A stretch of 57,586 bases of DNA from Vibrio crassostreae 9ZC13 (GCF_000272045.2 NZ_AJYZ02000019.1:1144041-1201626); one strand, 5' to 3'; positions 35,148 to 44,836 are shown, counted from the first letter of the stretch. Numbers and translations are program-made. Notes: generated by a model not told the origin, from the sequence alone.

Positions 35148-36047
35148 CTACCGCTCTAACACTGTTCGCCTACGAGCCTTAATTAACTCAGGCTTTTTCA
35201 CCACCAAATAAACCGCCGCAGCAGACAAGGCAAAGCCCATCGCGCCATACATGTCGAACGACTCACCGAAAATAAGCCACGCTTGGATTGCTGTCGTCGG
35301 TGGCACCAAGTAAAAGACCGAAGCCACACTTGAAGATGCACCGTGCTCTACCATGTAAAGCAACAATAGGATGGCAACACAAGACAGAACGACCACCAGC
35401 CAAATTAGAGTCAACGTGAATTCTATCGTCCAGTTTACTTGCATAGTTTCGTAACGCATTGCGAACGGCAGAAACAACGCGGCAGAAGCCAAATATTGCA
35501 CCATCGCACCGCCGACCATATCTGTCCCCTGACAGAAGCGCTTCTGATACAAAGTGCCGCAGGTAATACCCACCAAAGAAACCAAACACAATAACGTTGC
35601 CAAGCCTTTTTGGTCGTCTGACTGCCATTCAATATTGCCCATCAACACCAAACTAATACCCGCAAAACCAAGCGCTAACCCCAACCACTGTGCAAAATTA
35701 AAACGCTGCGAAGTACAGCTGATCATAATCAATGCGGTAAGAATCGGTTGTAAGCCAACAAGTAGAGAACTCAACCCGGCGGGCATACCTATATCAATCG
35801 CCAGATAGGTGCCACCAAGGTAGAAACCATGAATCAAGATGCCAACCACACTTGCGTGGAAGAATGCTCGACCACGAGGAATACGACGCTTAATGATTGC
35901 AATCAAAACCAAGAACAGCGCCACGTTGGCTACCATCCTCAATGAAAGTAATGTTGCGGGTTCGGCATATTCAACACCAAGACGTGCGCCGACAAAACCT
36001 GACGACCACAATATTACAAACACAAACGGAATCATTTTAATCAGCAT
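35148..36047 (-). CDS. EamA/DMT-family transporter
   Basis: A 299-residue protein with ten predicted membrane helices in two EamA repeats (FVFVILWSSGFVGARLGVEYAEPATLLSLRM at the start, and GASSSVASVFYLVPPTTAIQAWLIFGE in repeat two). DMT exporters of this type move amino acids or metabolites out of the cell. It is divergent from a MocR-type regulator with three shared direct repeats between them, so it is probably that regulator's target. Confidence 0.88.
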   Translation of the reverse strand: MLIKMIPFVFVILWSSGFVGARLGVEYAEPATLLSLRMVANVALFLVLIAIIKRRIPRGRAFFHASVVGILIHGFYLGGTYLAIDIGMPAGLSSLLVGLQPILTALIMISCTSQRFNFAQWLGLALGFAGISLVLMGNIEWQSDDQKGLATLLCLVSLVGITCGTLYQKRFCQGTDMVGGAMVQYLASAALFLPFAMRYETMQVNWTIEFTLTLIWLVVVLSCVAILLLLYMVEHGASSSVASVFYLVPPTTAIQAWLIFGESFDMYGAMGFALSAAAVYLVVKKPELIKARRRTVLER

Positions 36048-36094
36048 TACAAACCTCTGGTCAACTCTTCATCAATGCTGTTACCTTAGTTGGG

Positions 36095-36144
36095 TACAGA
36101 TAACTAATAAAGATACAGATATAACACTTTAAATGGTTACAGAT
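36095..36144. promoter_or_regulatory. Three direct TACAGAT repeats, MocR binding-site candidate
   Basis: TACAGAT occurs at 36095-36101, 36114-36120 and 36138-36144, each preceded by G at -3 or -4 (GGTACAGAT, GATACAGAT, GGTTACAGAT). Direct repeats between divergent genes are typical of MocR/PdxR-type binding. They lie between the EamA start and the MocR start. Confidence 0.6.
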
Positions 36145-36171
36145 TGAGAGTGTGCAACGAGGGAGAAACAC

Positions 36172-37599
36172 GTGGAAGCAGAACTCAGCGGCAATAAATA
36201 CCTTGCTACCGAACAACATATTAAGGCTCAGATCGATAAAGGACTTTTTCATCCAGACGATCGCCTTCCCTCGATCCGCCAGTTAAGCGAACAGCTTGGC
36301 GTAAGCAAAAATACCGTGATTCGCGCCTATCAAGAACTGGAAGCCACAGGCTGGGTTTATTCAGTACCTAAATCTGGCTATCGCGTAAAGACACCGAACA
36401 CCACCTGCTGGGATACACCAAGCCAACCTCAAAAAGTGGACCTCTTATCTGTCACCAAATCGGTACTCTCTCGCCCGAAAGGCCGCCTGAAACTGTTGGC
36501 AGGTTCTGCGCACCCGAACATAAACAACCCTGCGATTCGTAGCTTGTATGCCGAGATTGGTCGCCACAGTCGATTACAAACTCAATTGCCTGGGTATTAC
36601 CAATTACCTCCCGGCGACGAGCAATTAGTAAAGCAATTGTTAAAGATCACCCATGATCTAGGCGTACCTGCGGGATCCAAAGAGATTGCGATTACTCATG
36701 GTGCTCAACAGGCGATCAGTTTGGCACTACGTGCGCTCACCAAACCGGGTGACATCGTGGCAGTCGAGTCACCTTGTTACTTCGGTAATTTATTGTTGCT
36801 CGAATCACTTGGCTTGCAAGCTTTAGAAATCCCGAGCAGTGTTAGCCATGGCATTGACATTCCATCACTGCAGAGCGCGTTGGACAAATGGGAAGTAAAA
36901 ACCTTACTGCTAACGCCAAACTTTACTAACCCAACCGGCTCAAGAATGCCATTGGCGAATCGAAAAGCATTACTGGAGATCACCGGATCTTTACCAATTA
37001 TCGAAGACGATGTGTTCGGTAGCTTGGCGTTCGATACACCAATCGCTAGCCTCAAAGAGCTTGATGACCAAGATAGAGTCATCTACGTCAACTCACTGTC
37101 TAAAACCTTAGACTCACGCTTGCGAATCGGTTGGTTATTGTCGGGGCGCTACCAACCTTTAGTCGAAAAGTACCTTTTATGCGACAACATGGGCAGCTCA
37201 AACCTGATGCAATCCGCGGTAGGGCAATTCCTCACTACCGGTAAATATCGCAGCCACTTATCCAAAATGAAACGGCTCTACCAAACCAACCAAAAGCAAT
37301 TCCAAAGCCTGTTAATACAAGCACTAGATAGCCACCCACACCTTGTCGGGCAATACCACCTATCAAAACCGGAAGGCTCTTTTTTAAACTGGATAACACT
37401 GCCTGAATCGGTCGATAGCTACGCGGTCTATCAAGACTGTTTAAAGCATAAGTTGGGGATTTTACCCGGAACAGTATTTGGCACCAACGACCAATATAAA
37501 CACTGCTTGCGCTTTACTGTTGCCAACATTGAAGAGAGCAAAGAGTGGAAAGAAGGGGTTGTGACACTAGCGAAGATAATCGCTAAGCACGTGCGTTAG
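36172..37599 (+). CDS. MocR-family regulator (GntR-aminotransferase fusion)
   Basis: A 475-residue protein: GntR winged helix at about 10-75 (HPDDRLPSIRQLSEQLGVSKNTVIRAYQELEATGWVYSVPKSGY), linker, then a fold-type I aminotransferase-like domain (GAQQAISLALRALTKPGDIVAVESPCYFGNLLLLE, TPNFTNPTG, SLSKTLDSRLRIGWLLSG, where the SLSKT Lys binds PLP). It uses GTG as start, after GAGGGAG. It probably senses a PLP or amino acid and controls the divergent EamA exporter. Confidence 0.92.
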   Translation: MEAELSGNKYLATEQHIKAQIDKGLFHPDDRLPSIRQLSEQLGVSKNTVIRAYQELEATGWVYSVPKSGYRVKTPNTTCWDTPSQPQKVDLLSVTKSVLSRPKGRLKLLAGSAHPNINNPAIRSLYAEIGRHSRLQTQLPGYYQLPPGDEQLVKQLLKITHDLGVPAGSKEIAITHGAQQAISLALRALTKPGDIVAVESPCYFGNLLLLESLGLQALEIPSSVSHGIDIPSLQSALDKWEVKTLLLTPNFTNPTGSRMPLANRKALLEITGSLPIIEDDVFGSLAFDTPIASLKELDDQDRVIYVNSLSKTLDSRLRIGWLLSGRYQPLVEKYLLCDNMGSSNLMQSAVGQFLTTGKYRSHLSKMKRLYQTNQKQFQSLLIQALDSHPHLVGQYHLSKPEGSFLNWITLPESVDSYAVYQDCLKHKLGILPGTVFGTNDQYKHCLRFTVANIEESKEWKEGVVTLAKIIAKHVR

Positions 37600-37634
37600 G
37601 TTACCTTTCTAATTACCATTTAGACCAAAACAAC

Positions 37635-37662
37635 AAAGCCCCATTCAACTGAGTGGGGCTTT
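37635..37662. terminator. Rho-independent terminator
   Basis: AAAGCCCCATTC and GAGTGGGGCTTT with one G-U pair around AACT, between convergent genes. Confidence 0.85.
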
Positions 37663-37713
37663 CATCATTATCATATCTTGAGTTGCTTAAATACGATGGT
37701 TAGTTAAATACGA

Positions 37714-38262
37714 TTACCCTTGCCAAGCGAACTGTTCAAAAACTTTGTCGACTGGCGTTTTAGCAACGTGGTTTACGTAATTACTGATCACTTTCTGAGA
37801 CAGGCCAAGAATCACTTCTAGCACTTGTTGCTGACCGTAGCCCGCTTCGAAAAATGCTGCCATTTCACTTTCAGGCACATTGCCGCGGTTACGTACCATG
37901 CTCAGCGTAAAATCATGCAGGGCTTGCAGCTTTTCAGTGGGTAAAGCTGTGCGATTACGCAGTGCTTCGGTGATTGCAGGATCAACCTTCATTGAATGTG
38001 CAATGCCAGTGTGTGCAGGAACGCAGTAGTGGCATTCGTGTTCAACGTTGATGGTTTGCCAAACAACCGTTAGCTCTTCAGCATCGAAAGATGAGTCACT
38101 AAACGCCTGATGAAGCTGAGTGTAAGCCTTAAGTGTGTTTGGAGATTCAGCCAACACACCAAACAAGCCCGGCACTCTGCCCATCTGCTTTTTAGCGCCC
38201 TCAAGAATAGGTTGGCTTTGCTCTGGCGCGGATTCTACTGAGTGAATTTTGAAGTTGCTCAT
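37714..38262 (-). CDS. Carboxymuconolactone decarboxylase (AhpD-like) family protein
   Basis: A 182-residue protein with the AhpD-type motif ECHYCVPAH (CxxC, about residues 75-83: E-x-x-C-x-x-C-x-x-x-H set) in an all-helical fold. Such proteins reduce peroxides or act in redox protection; some have other roles. GGGA precedes the ATG. Its promoter region carries two palindromes identical in core to those before the tetR gene at 44869, so it is likely a target of that regulator. Confidence 0.86.
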   Translation of the reverse strand: MSNFKIHSVESAPEQSQPILEGAKKQMGRVPGLFGVLAESPNTLKAYTQLHQAFSDSSFDAEELTVVWQTINVEHECHYCVPAHTGIAHSMKVDPAITEALRNRTALPTEKLQALHDFTLSMVRNRGNVPESEMAAFFEAGYGQQQVLEVILGLSQKVISNYVNHVAKTPVDKVFEQFAWQG

Positions 38263-38359
38263 TGCTCTATCCCTATCAATTTTCGGTTCTAAAGTTATTC
38301 AATCACGGAGCAATTAATGAATGTTCTCCGTTGGTGTAAAAACAATATAGATCAAACTA

Positions 38360-38371
38360 GAACGATCGTTC
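38360..38371. promoter_or_regulatory. TetR operator candidate 1 (AhpD-like promoter)
   Basis: GAACGATCGTTC is a perfect 12-bp palindrome. It is 98 bases before the AhpD-like start. The same core GAACg..cGTTC occurs at 44812-44823 before tetR. Confidence 0.65.
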
Positions 38372-38383
38372 AAGTGTTATTTT

Positions 38384-38395
38384 GAACAGTTGTTC
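38384..38395. promoter_or_regulatory. TetR operator candidate 2 (AhpD-like promoter)
   Basis: GAACAGTTGTTC, a palindrome 24 bases from candidate 1, matches GAACATATGTTC at 44837-44848 before tetR. Confidence 0.65.
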
Positions 38396-38438
38396 AGTTT
38401 ATACATTGAAGCCAGAAGAATGTCTTCGTTCATAACAA

Positions 38439-38472
38439 GAAAGCCCAACAGGCAAACACCTGATGGGCTTTC
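38439..38472. terminator. Terminator hairpin
   Basis: GAAAGCCCAACAGG and CCTGATGGGCTTTC form a 14-base stem with one mismatch. It lies just after the GNAT stop; the T-rich side is to the right. Confidence 0.7.
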
Positions 38473-38499
38473 TCTTTTTCTCAATTTTTTTGCAAGCGG

Positions 38500-39069
38500 C
38501 TACCAATATTCTGCGTGGGCCAAGCCTTTAACACAGCTCGACTTGCCACTTGTTACTTTAATTTCACCACCAGTCAACGATTGAGCCAACCAACCGTGAG
38601 AGAAACTCAATTCAAAGGGCGCAGGGACTTGCTCAACGGTAATTTGCTCAAAGCCCACTTTTGAATAGTAGTTAGGATCACCGTACGTCACTGCAAGCTC
38701 AATACCCTGCTCTTTTAGGAGCTGCAAACCGGAGTTAATCAGGCGCTGACCAATACCACGCTTTTGCACCTGAGTGCTCACCGCGACTGGCGAAAGCAAA
38801 TATGCCTTGGTTTCATCGTCAAATGAAAGCGACGTAAAGATAATCGAGCCTACAATCGTACTATCCGCATCCGACTCACTAGAATCATCTTCAACAACAA
38901 AGCAAAATAGCTCTGTCGGAGCTGTGGTCGTTAAAAGATCGTTGGCAAGCTCACCCAAAGTTTTACCTTCGTTCTCACCTTCTGAATCCGTAAAGGTTTG
39001 AGTGAAAACTTGAGTGATCGTTTCGATTTCATTTGAATTATATTGCCTAAATTTCATGGTGTTACTCAT
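38500..39069 (-). CDS. GNAT-family N-acetyltransferase
   Basis: A 189-residue GNAT protein with the acetyl-CoA motif A, LLSPVAVSTQVQKRGIGQRLINSGLQLLKEQG (about 90-121), and a later YGDPNYYSKVGFEQI motif. The ATG directly abuts the stop codon of the upstream MerR-methyltransferase gene (TAA then ATG), so translation is coupled. The substrate is unknown; the operon suggests modification of a small compound that the MerR domain might sense. Confidence 0.86.
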   Translation of the reverse strand: MSNTMKFRQYNSNEIETITQVFTQTFTDSEGENEGKTLGELANDLLTTTAPTELFCFVVEDDSSESDADSTIVGSIIFTSLSFDDETKAYLLSPVAVSTQVQKRGIGQRLINSGLQLLKEQGIELAVTYGDPNYYSKVGFEQITVEQVPAPFELSFSHGWLAQSLTGGEIKVTSGKSSCVKGLAHAEYW

Positions 39070-40305
39070 TTACTTTAATTTCTTGAGCACAAAGAACTGA
39101 TAATCAAAATCACGTTGTTCAGAACCTTTCGAAGGCTCTTGACCCAAACCGTTCTTTGATGTGCTGCTATCGAAAAATTGTTTAACTTCATTGTCGCAAT
39201 CGACGAGCGCTTTTGAGTTCGGCATCGTTGCTTTAAGCGCTTCTATTCGCTTTTGAAAGGGCTGGTAATACGCAAGCCAACCAGCGTCACTCATTGCAAA
39301 GTGATCCAAAACTTCATAACCCGCTGCTTTTGCCTGTTTAATACGCTCGGAAACCGTCGTCATGTCCGGGTACTCTTTCTGCCAGAACGCTTTGCTCGAT
39401 TCGTTAGGTTGTTCGGTATTCCACACCAAATCATTAACGACCAATATGCCGTCATCACTGAGTAAATTTCGCCACTGCTTTAGCGCCTTTTCAACACCCA
39501 TGATGTAAGCGCTGCCTTCCGACCAAATTAGGTCAAACGACTTAGCTTCAAACGGCAGATCCATCATGCTCGCGCATACGGTTTTGACGTTGCTTTCTAA
39601 GCCAAGAACCTGTGCTTGCTGAGTCAGAACATCTAAACTCGGTTGATCATTATCTACCGCCGTTATTTGCACATCCACTTGATGTTCTACTAAGGCTTTC
39701 GCTAACACAGAGGTGGCAATACCTTTACCACAACCGATCTCAAGCACACGTTTAGGAGAAACCGAAACGTGTACCAACGCCGCTAAAGTATCTTCCGCTG
39801 TTCCTGGCCCTAAACGCTGTAAACCCTCAAAGATCACCTCAAAATCCGCCATGTACTGGTCATGATCGTTCATGTCTTTTGAAAGCCATTTCAGTCGCAG
39901 TGCTTGCTTCTCATCAAAGCCTTGCTTAATGAGCCAATCGAGATGCGCATCAGGCGCCACCTTGTCCATCGATTCATGCCAATCTTGCAAACCACTCTCG
40001 CCTAACAAGGCCGATAAAAGATCTCTCGAACGCTGTTTCTGAGCGATCTCTTCGTCCAATTGTTCGAGTCGGTTTTGTAACAAGGTGCGGTCAACCTTGG
40101 CATCCAAACACGCCTGACACTCTTTCAACGTCAGTCCACCCGCTTGTAACTGCTGCAACAATTTCACACGCTGCAAGTCGCGTTCGGAATAACTTCGATA
40201 ACCATTATTGGTGCGTTGAGCTTCTATCAAACCCAACTTTCCATAGTACAAAAGCGTTGAACGGCTCAGGCCAACGAGCTCCGCTAATTCAGATATGCGA
40301 TACAT
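39070..40305 (-). CDS. MerR regulator fused to SAM-dependent methyltransferase
   Basis: A 411-residue two-domain protein. Residues 1-70 are a MerR winged helix (YRISELAELVGLSRSTLLYYGKLGLIEAQRTNNGYRSYSERDL), 71-105 the dimer coil, and about 180-345 a class I methyltransferase with motif I VLEIGCGKGIATSVLAKAL, motif II acidic AVDND, and DLIWSEGSAYIMG. The usual MerR effector part is replaced by the enzyme. I chose the ATG at 40305, which follows GAGGGAG; the reading starting at 40320 has the ribosome site inside. It is first in a two-gene operon with a GNAT gene. Fusion effect (self-sensing of substrate) is inference. Confidence 0.88.
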   Translation of the reverse strand: MYRISELAELVGLSRSTLLYYGKLGLIEAQRTNNGYRSYSERDLQRVKLLQQLQAGGLTLKECQACLDAKVDRTLLQNRLEQLDEEIAQKQRSRDLLSALLGESGLQDWHESMDKVAPDAHLDWLIKQGFDEKQALRLKWLSKDMNDHDQYMADFEVIFEGLQRLGPGTAEDTLAALVHVSVSPKRVLEIGCGKGIATSVLAKALVEHQVDVQITAVDNDQPSLDVLTQQAQVLGLESNVKTVCASMMDLPFEAKSFDLIWSEGSAYIMGVEKALKQWRNLLSDDGILVVNDLVWNTEQPNESSKAFWQKEYPDMTTVSERIKQAKAAGYEVLDHFAMSDAGWLAYYQPFQKRIEALKATMPNSKALVDCDNEVKQFFDSSTSKNGLGQEPSKGSEQRDFDYQFFVLKKLK

Positions 40306-40730
40306 CCACTTCTCCCTCATTTCAGTAGTAAAGATAAACTATGAAGTTGTAGTCAGGTCAACAGAATTTTCGACACTTTTCTCGTTCTTTACCTATTTAC
40401 CTTCAAATTGATAAAGCGATCTGAGCGTGTCTTTTACCCATAGAACGGTTAGTCATCGACATTGCCTGAACGGGATTCAGGAAAGGAGAAGTATTAAACT
40501 TGATGAATTGAAAACAATTAGCTCATAAACATACTTCTTTTTAACTGAATTTTGCCAATTTCTAAATCATTCAATAATGGACGAACGTTAACTAAACGAT
40601 AAATAAACTCACCGAGTGAATACTTAAATCAACCACACATATACACCAGAAATTCCTGCTTAAATTTTTTAGAAAAATTCAAAATTTATTAGAAATTAAC
40701 CCCTAGCTTTACTGAGTATTTTGTTAGTCT
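40306..40730. other. Intergenic region between the MerR fusion and the TyrP-like transporter
   Basis: About 425 bases of A/T-rich DNA with no supported ORF. A TyrR box follows at 40731. No hairpin or promoter was assigned for the left half. Confidence 0.4.
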
Positions 40731-40748
40731 TGGAAACAATTATTTACA
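40731..40748. promoter_or_regulatory. TyrR box
   Basis: TGGAAA-N6-TTTACA matches the TyrR consensus TGTAAA-N6-TTTACA with a single mismatch. It lies 42 bases before the start of the aromatic amino acid transporter. Confidence 0.65.
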
Positions 40749-40789
40749 ATCCAAACAAAATTTAATTGGATCGCTTGAGGTTGTTTTTC

Positions 40790-41959
40790 TTGAATATGAA
40801 ATTATTCGGCAGTTCTTTGATTCTGTCAGGAACTGCATTAGGGGCTGGCATGCTCGCTATTCCCATGGTGTTGGCCCAATTTGGCTTCATGATCAGCTCA
40901 GTGCTGATGCTACTTATCTTTATCGGCACCACATACTCTGCACTCCTCCTGGCAGAAGCATGCACTAAAACTAAAGACAACAGTGGCATGAGCAGTGTTG
41001 CTTACCTCACTCTGGGCAGCAAAGGTAAACACTTTATCAATGCACTCTTTTACCTGTTGCTAGTATGCATGTTGATCGCTTATATCTTGGGTGTCGGTGA
41101 CATCATTCATAAGCTACTGCTCGACGTTGGTGTCGATGTATCAGCATCCGTTGCGTATACCATTTTCAGCCTATTGATGGGTGCTATCGTCGTCTCGGGC
41201 AAGTCTTATATCGACAAACTGAATCGCGGGCTATTCATCTTGATGGTCGTGATGCTGTTTATCGTTATCGCGTCATTATTTAGCAACATTCGCCTTGATT
41301 ACCTAACTCAAACCAGCCAATACACGGCCAACGACGTGGTGCAATACAGCGCAGTTATCTTTACTAGCTTTGCCTCTATGGTGGTGATCCCGTCACTGGT
41401 TATCTACAACCGTGAAGCAACTCAAAAGCAGATCCGCAATATGATTCTGCTAGGCTCAGTGATTCCATTAATTTGCTACCTAACTTGGTTATTCGCGATT
41501 ATCGGCAACCTTGGCACAGACGCGATAAGCCAGTTCCACAATATCTCTGAGTTGATCTCTGCGTTCAGCGGCCAATCTGCTTGGTTGAAAGTGGTGATCG
41601 CTCTGTTCTCTGCTCTGGCCTTGGTGACTTCTTTCCTCGGCGTGTCGATGGCGCTTTACGACCAAAACAAAGATGCGGTGACCAACAACAAAGCGTTGGC
41701 TTATGCGCTAACCTTCATCTTACCTTTGGTATTAGCTGAGCTGTTCGCTAGCCAGTTTGTAAGCATGCTGGACTATGCAGGCATGGTCCTGGTGTTCCTA
41801 GCTATCTGGGGCCCACTCGCAATGGTAGTTAAGGTTCGCAGACCTGACTTCCCTCACCTACAAACCGAAGGCAGCTACACAGCAGCCGGTGGCGACACGG
41901 CATTAATGGCGACATTTGGTTTTGGTGCGTTGATTTTCGTGTCTTGGTTTATGGGGTAG
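40790..41959 (+). CDS. tyrP: Aromatic amino acid permease, TyrP/Mtr-like (HAAAP family)
   Basis: A 389-residue protein with 11 predicted membrane helices and the HAAAP start SGTALGAGMLAIPMVLAQFGF (about 12-32), FTSFASMVVIPSLVIYNREATQKQIRNMI in the middle, and FLGVSMALYDQNKD later. It imports tyrosine or tryptophan with protons. GAGG lies 9 bases before a TTG at 40790, which I prefer; the ATG at 40796 is too far from it. A TyrR box supports aromatic specificity; tyrosine versus tryptophan is not decided. Confidence 0.87.
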   Translation: MNMKLFGSSLILSGTALGAGMLAIPMVLAQFGFMISSVLMLLIFIGTTYSALLLAEACTKTKDNSGMSSVAYLTLGSKGKHFINALFYLLLVCMLIAYILGVGDIIHKLLLDVGVDVSASVAYTIFSLLMGAIVVSGKSYIDKLNRGLFILMVVMLFIVIASLFSNIRLDYLTQTSQYTANDVVQYSAVIFTSFASMVVIPSLVIYNREATQKQIRNMILLGSVIPLICYLTWLFAIIGNLGTDAISQFHNISELISAFSGQSAWLKVVIALFSALALVTSFLGVSMALYDQNKDAVTNNKALAYALTFILPLVLAELFASQFVSMLDYAGMVLVFLAIWGPLAMVVKVRRPDFPHLQTEGSYTAAGGDTALMATFGFGALIFVSWFMG

Positions 41960-42012
41960 ATCCCCATTGAATGGACTATCTGTTGCCATTTAGAAGACAG
42001 CAGATACAAATA

Positions 42013-42058
42013 GCCCGTTAGTCCTGCTATTAAAAGTAGAGACTAACGGGCATTTTAC
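42013..42058. terminator. Rho-independent terminator
   Basis: GCCCGTTAGTC and GACTAACGGGC form a perfect 11-base stem around a 17-base loop, between convergent genes; ATTTTA follows. Confidence 0.82.
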
Positions 42059-42080
42059 TTCTTATTGGAGTGCTTGCTAG

Positions 42081-44060
42081 TTAGCTCTTAAACGTACTCG
42101 CAATATCTTTCAATGAAGCTGCTAACTGAGCTTGTTCTTTGGCTGTTGCAGCTATTTGCGTTGCACCTGTCGTAGATTCTGTCGACTTCTGCTCTACTGC
42201 CATGACGTTTTGAGCAATATCTTGAGTCACTACCGCTTGCTCTTCGGTAGCGGTTGCGATCTGCTCAGTCATGCTAAAGATCTCGCTCACCGATGCTGAG
42301 ATACCTTGTAAGGTGTGTTCCACCTCTTTTGAATCCTCAACCGCTTTAGACGACATCTTCTGACTGTTATCAATCACATTAAACGCGGTTTGCACATCAG
42401 ACTGTAACGAGCTGATGAAACCTTCAATTTCAGCTGTCGACTGCTGAGTACGCTGTGCTAACGTGCGAACTTCATCAGCCACTACCGCAAATCCACGACC
42501 TTGCTCACCCGCTCTTGCCGCTTCAATTGCCGCGTTCAATGCTAACAAGTTAGTCTGTTCAGCGACGGACTTAATCACATCAATCACACTGTTGATGTTA
42601 TTACTGCTCTCGTGTAAGTGCGTGATCTTTTCCGCTAGATCATTAATTTCAGATGCCAGTTTTTCGATAGAGTGGTAAGAGTTTTGAACCGTACTCAAAC
42701 CTTCTTGAGACTGCTCATCGACCAGTTTAGCGGAACTTGCTGTCTGCTGAGTTTTAGCCGCCACCTCATTTACCGTTGCTGATAACTCTTCTGTCGCCGT
42801 CGCAACCAAGCCAATTTGGTCTTGTTGTTGCACTAGCGTGTTCGAATTGTAGTGACAGGTTTGTGAGGTTTCTTCAGCGGCTGAAGCTAAGGTCAGACTC
42901 GACTGAGACAGGTTGTCGATAACGTTTGAAAACTTCTCTAGCGTTTCGTTGAGTGCCGAAGAGATCTGTCCAAGCTCGCTGTTGCCAACGAACTTAGCGC
43001 GAACTGTTAAGTCGTTGTCATTACGAACCTTAGACAACATCACTGTAAGATCTTTTACTCTCATCGTCAGGTCGCTGATCGCCTTATAGCTCACGAAGGT
43101 CGCGAACAAGGTTATCAAAGCAAACAGACCAATACTCATCATCATCGCAGACTGCGCCTCTGACATTTTTTTCTCTGTCAGTGCGATAAGCGACTCTGCT
43201 AGGCGGTTTTCTGTTTTCTTTAGCTGAACAATACGAGCGGTAGATTGCGAGAACCAGTACACAGGATCAACATCAAAACCGCTCATCTTAGATTCAGCCA
43301 AACCACGAAGCTTTTCTACTTCTGCCACCGAACGATCATTCAATTGCTGTTCAAAGAAACGAACGTTAGCTGGGTTACTCAATACCTCAAAGTTTGAGAA
43401 ATAGGTATTTTGCTCAGTCACCAAAGAGATGAATTTAACCAACATGCCTGGGCCAAATTCATTTTTAGAGAAGGTATTATTTAGGACAGCACGCTCGATA
43501 CCCGCTCGCTCTTTACCTTGTAAAAAGTTGTAGTAAGCGATGGTTTCAGTGGTGATGGCAGCATCAGAGCTAAGCTCAGCAATTAACGCCGATACGCTCA
43601 GCAGCTTTGCATTCAGTTTGGTGTAATAACCCAAAGCTTCAGACAGAGGAATCGATTGAGAATCCACTCGATTTCGAATAGAAGTAATTTGATTTAGGCT
43701 TTGGCTTATTTCAGTGTTCAGCCGAGTGATCTGCGGTAAATCGATTTCAGCAGATTGCCAGTATTCGGTTTTCAGATTACGTCTATTATCTGCACTGGCT
43801 CTTTGTGCACGTAGTTCACTGACAAACTTAGTGCCCTGTGAGCCGATAAACCCAGCCGTCATTCCACGCTCTTTTTGTAACTCATGCACAAGTTCACTGT
43901 ACACAACCGACAAACGGGTAAGTTGGTTTAATGAAGACAATTCACTGGTGGTTTCTACGCCTTTTGAAATCGCAGAAACGCTAAGCCATAGAAATCCCAA
44001 GATCGGTAAAATAAGCAAAGCGATGATTTTTTGCTTAAAAGACATATCGGTTAATTTCAT
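42081..44060 (-). CDS. NIT-domain methyl-accepting chemotaxis protein
   Basis: A 659-residue chemoreceptor. Membrane helix 1 at about 10-30; a long periplasmic four-helix region (about 35-300) with [24 protein letters not shown], the NIT (nitrate- and nitrite-sensing) signature; helix 2 ([21 protein letters not shown]); HAMP; signalling tip [23 protein letters not shown]; no CheR tether. The ATG at 44060 follows AGGGA; the longer reading does not have a ribosome site. Nitrate/nitrite as ligand is family-based inference. Confidence 0.9.
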   Translation of the reverse strand: MKLTDMSFKQKIIALLILPILGFLWLSVSAISKGVETTSELSSLNQLTRLSVVYSELVHELQKERGMTAGFIGSQGTKFVSELRAQRASADNRRNLKTEYWQSAEIDLPQITRLNTEISQSLNQITSIRNRVDSQSIPLSEALGYYTKLNAKLLSVSALIAELSSDAAITTETIAYYNFLQGKERAGIERAVLNNTFSKNEFGPGMLVKFISLVTEQNTYFSNFEVLSNPANVRFFEQQLNDRSVAEVEKLRGLAESKMSGFDVDPVYWFSQSTARIVQLKKTENRLAESLIALTEKKMSEAQSAMMMSIGLFALITLFATFVSYKAISDLTMRVKDLTVMLSKVRNDNDLTVRAKFVGNSELGQISSALNETLEKFSNVIDNLSQSSLTLASAAEETSQTCHYNSNTLVQQQDQIGLVATATEELSATVNEVAAKTQQTASSAKLVDEQSQEGLSTVQNSYHSIEKLASEINDLAEKITHLHESSNNINSVIDVIKSVAEQTNLLALNAAIEAARAGEQGRGFAVVADEVRTLAQRTQQSTAEIEGFISSLQSDVQTAFNVIDNSQKMSSKAVEDSKEVEHTLQGISASVSEIFSMTEQIATATEEQAVVTQDIAQNVMAVEQKSTESTTGATQIAATAKEQAQLAASLKDIASTFKS

Positions 44061-44555
44061 TATCATTTCCCTAGCAGCTAACAAATCTTTTCAGTCATCT
44101 AACTCGCACACCCTTAATAAGATGCGCCTCAATTGTGACTGTATAATTATTCAACTTGATCAATGTGCATCAATTACCGTGCCACACAGATCGCGATGCG
44201 ATGAAGGTAACATTTAACCTTACAAAATTCATTGATTTACCGATAAAACTGTTAGCTAAGCGACCTAACGATACCCAAAACACATGCGACAACATTTTAT
44301 TGACGTAAGCGACTGAAATCTGACACACTTTAACTACCCAAAAGGGGTAGGCCTGCACCAATTATGTGCTCAGAGAAAACGATATATTCAGAACTAACTA
44401 TAGATTCAACGCTCACCAGCAATTGATTCACAACTAATCAACTCCCTATTCTGCGCTGATTAACTGTCTATTCCTCGTTAACTAAATATGTATAATGCCG
44501 AATTATCAAAGTAGAGATTCGCAATAAATATGCGACAACAACTGAGAGATATTGT
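44061..44555. other. Intergenic region upstream of the chemoreceptor and the zinc-ribbon gene
   Basis: 495 bases without a supported ORF. It contains the promoters of both divergent genes; no motif could be assigned beyond general A/T richness. Confidence 0.4.
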
Positions 44556-44729
44556 ATGGATTGTCCCGCTTGCGAAGAACATATCGGTTGGGAATGGGTA
44601 GAAGAAGCGGCTATTGAACCCAATGAGGAATTCGATTGTCCAGAGTGCGAAGCAACATTGATGTACACCATCGATGAAGGCACCTACTACGGCGCTCAGC
44701 ACAAGACCGTAGAAGTTATTGATGATTAA
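44556..44729 (+). CDS. 57-residue zinc-ribbon protein
   Basis: A small acidic protein, starting MDCPACEEHIGWEWVEEA and containing EFDCPECEATLMY, so two CxxC knuckles (Cys3/Cys6 and Cys28/Cys31) about 22 residues apart make a zinc ribbon. It ends at a double Asp before TAA. GAGAG precedes the ATG. No DNA-binding helix is seen; the protein could be a single-domain zinc ribbon with a protein partner. The function is unknown. The next gene is tetR, 139 bases on. Confidence 0.72.
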   Translation: MDCPACEEHIGWEWVEEAAIEPNEEFDCPECEATLMYTIDEGTYYGAQHKTVEVIDD

Positions 44730-44811
44730 GATTATTTCCTGATGATCGGGATGTTTTATTAACTCTTTGATGTTCTAAGCCTGCGCAAAGCAGCTAAACA
44801 CACCTTTACTA

Positions 44812-44823
44812 GAACGGGCGTTC
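44812..44823. promoter_or_regulatory. TetR operator candidate 1 (tetR promoter)
   Basis: GAACGGGCGTTC shares the arms GAACg and cGTTC with 38360-38371 and lies 46 bases before the tetR start. Confidence 0.65.
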
Positions 44824-44836
44824 AGCATAAAATATT

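Noticed and set aside
42081..44060. Chemoreceptors as evidence for a chemotaxis operon
   Set aside because: The three receptors are single genes with no che genes around; they only show that the host is motile or carries chemosensory arrays elsewhere.
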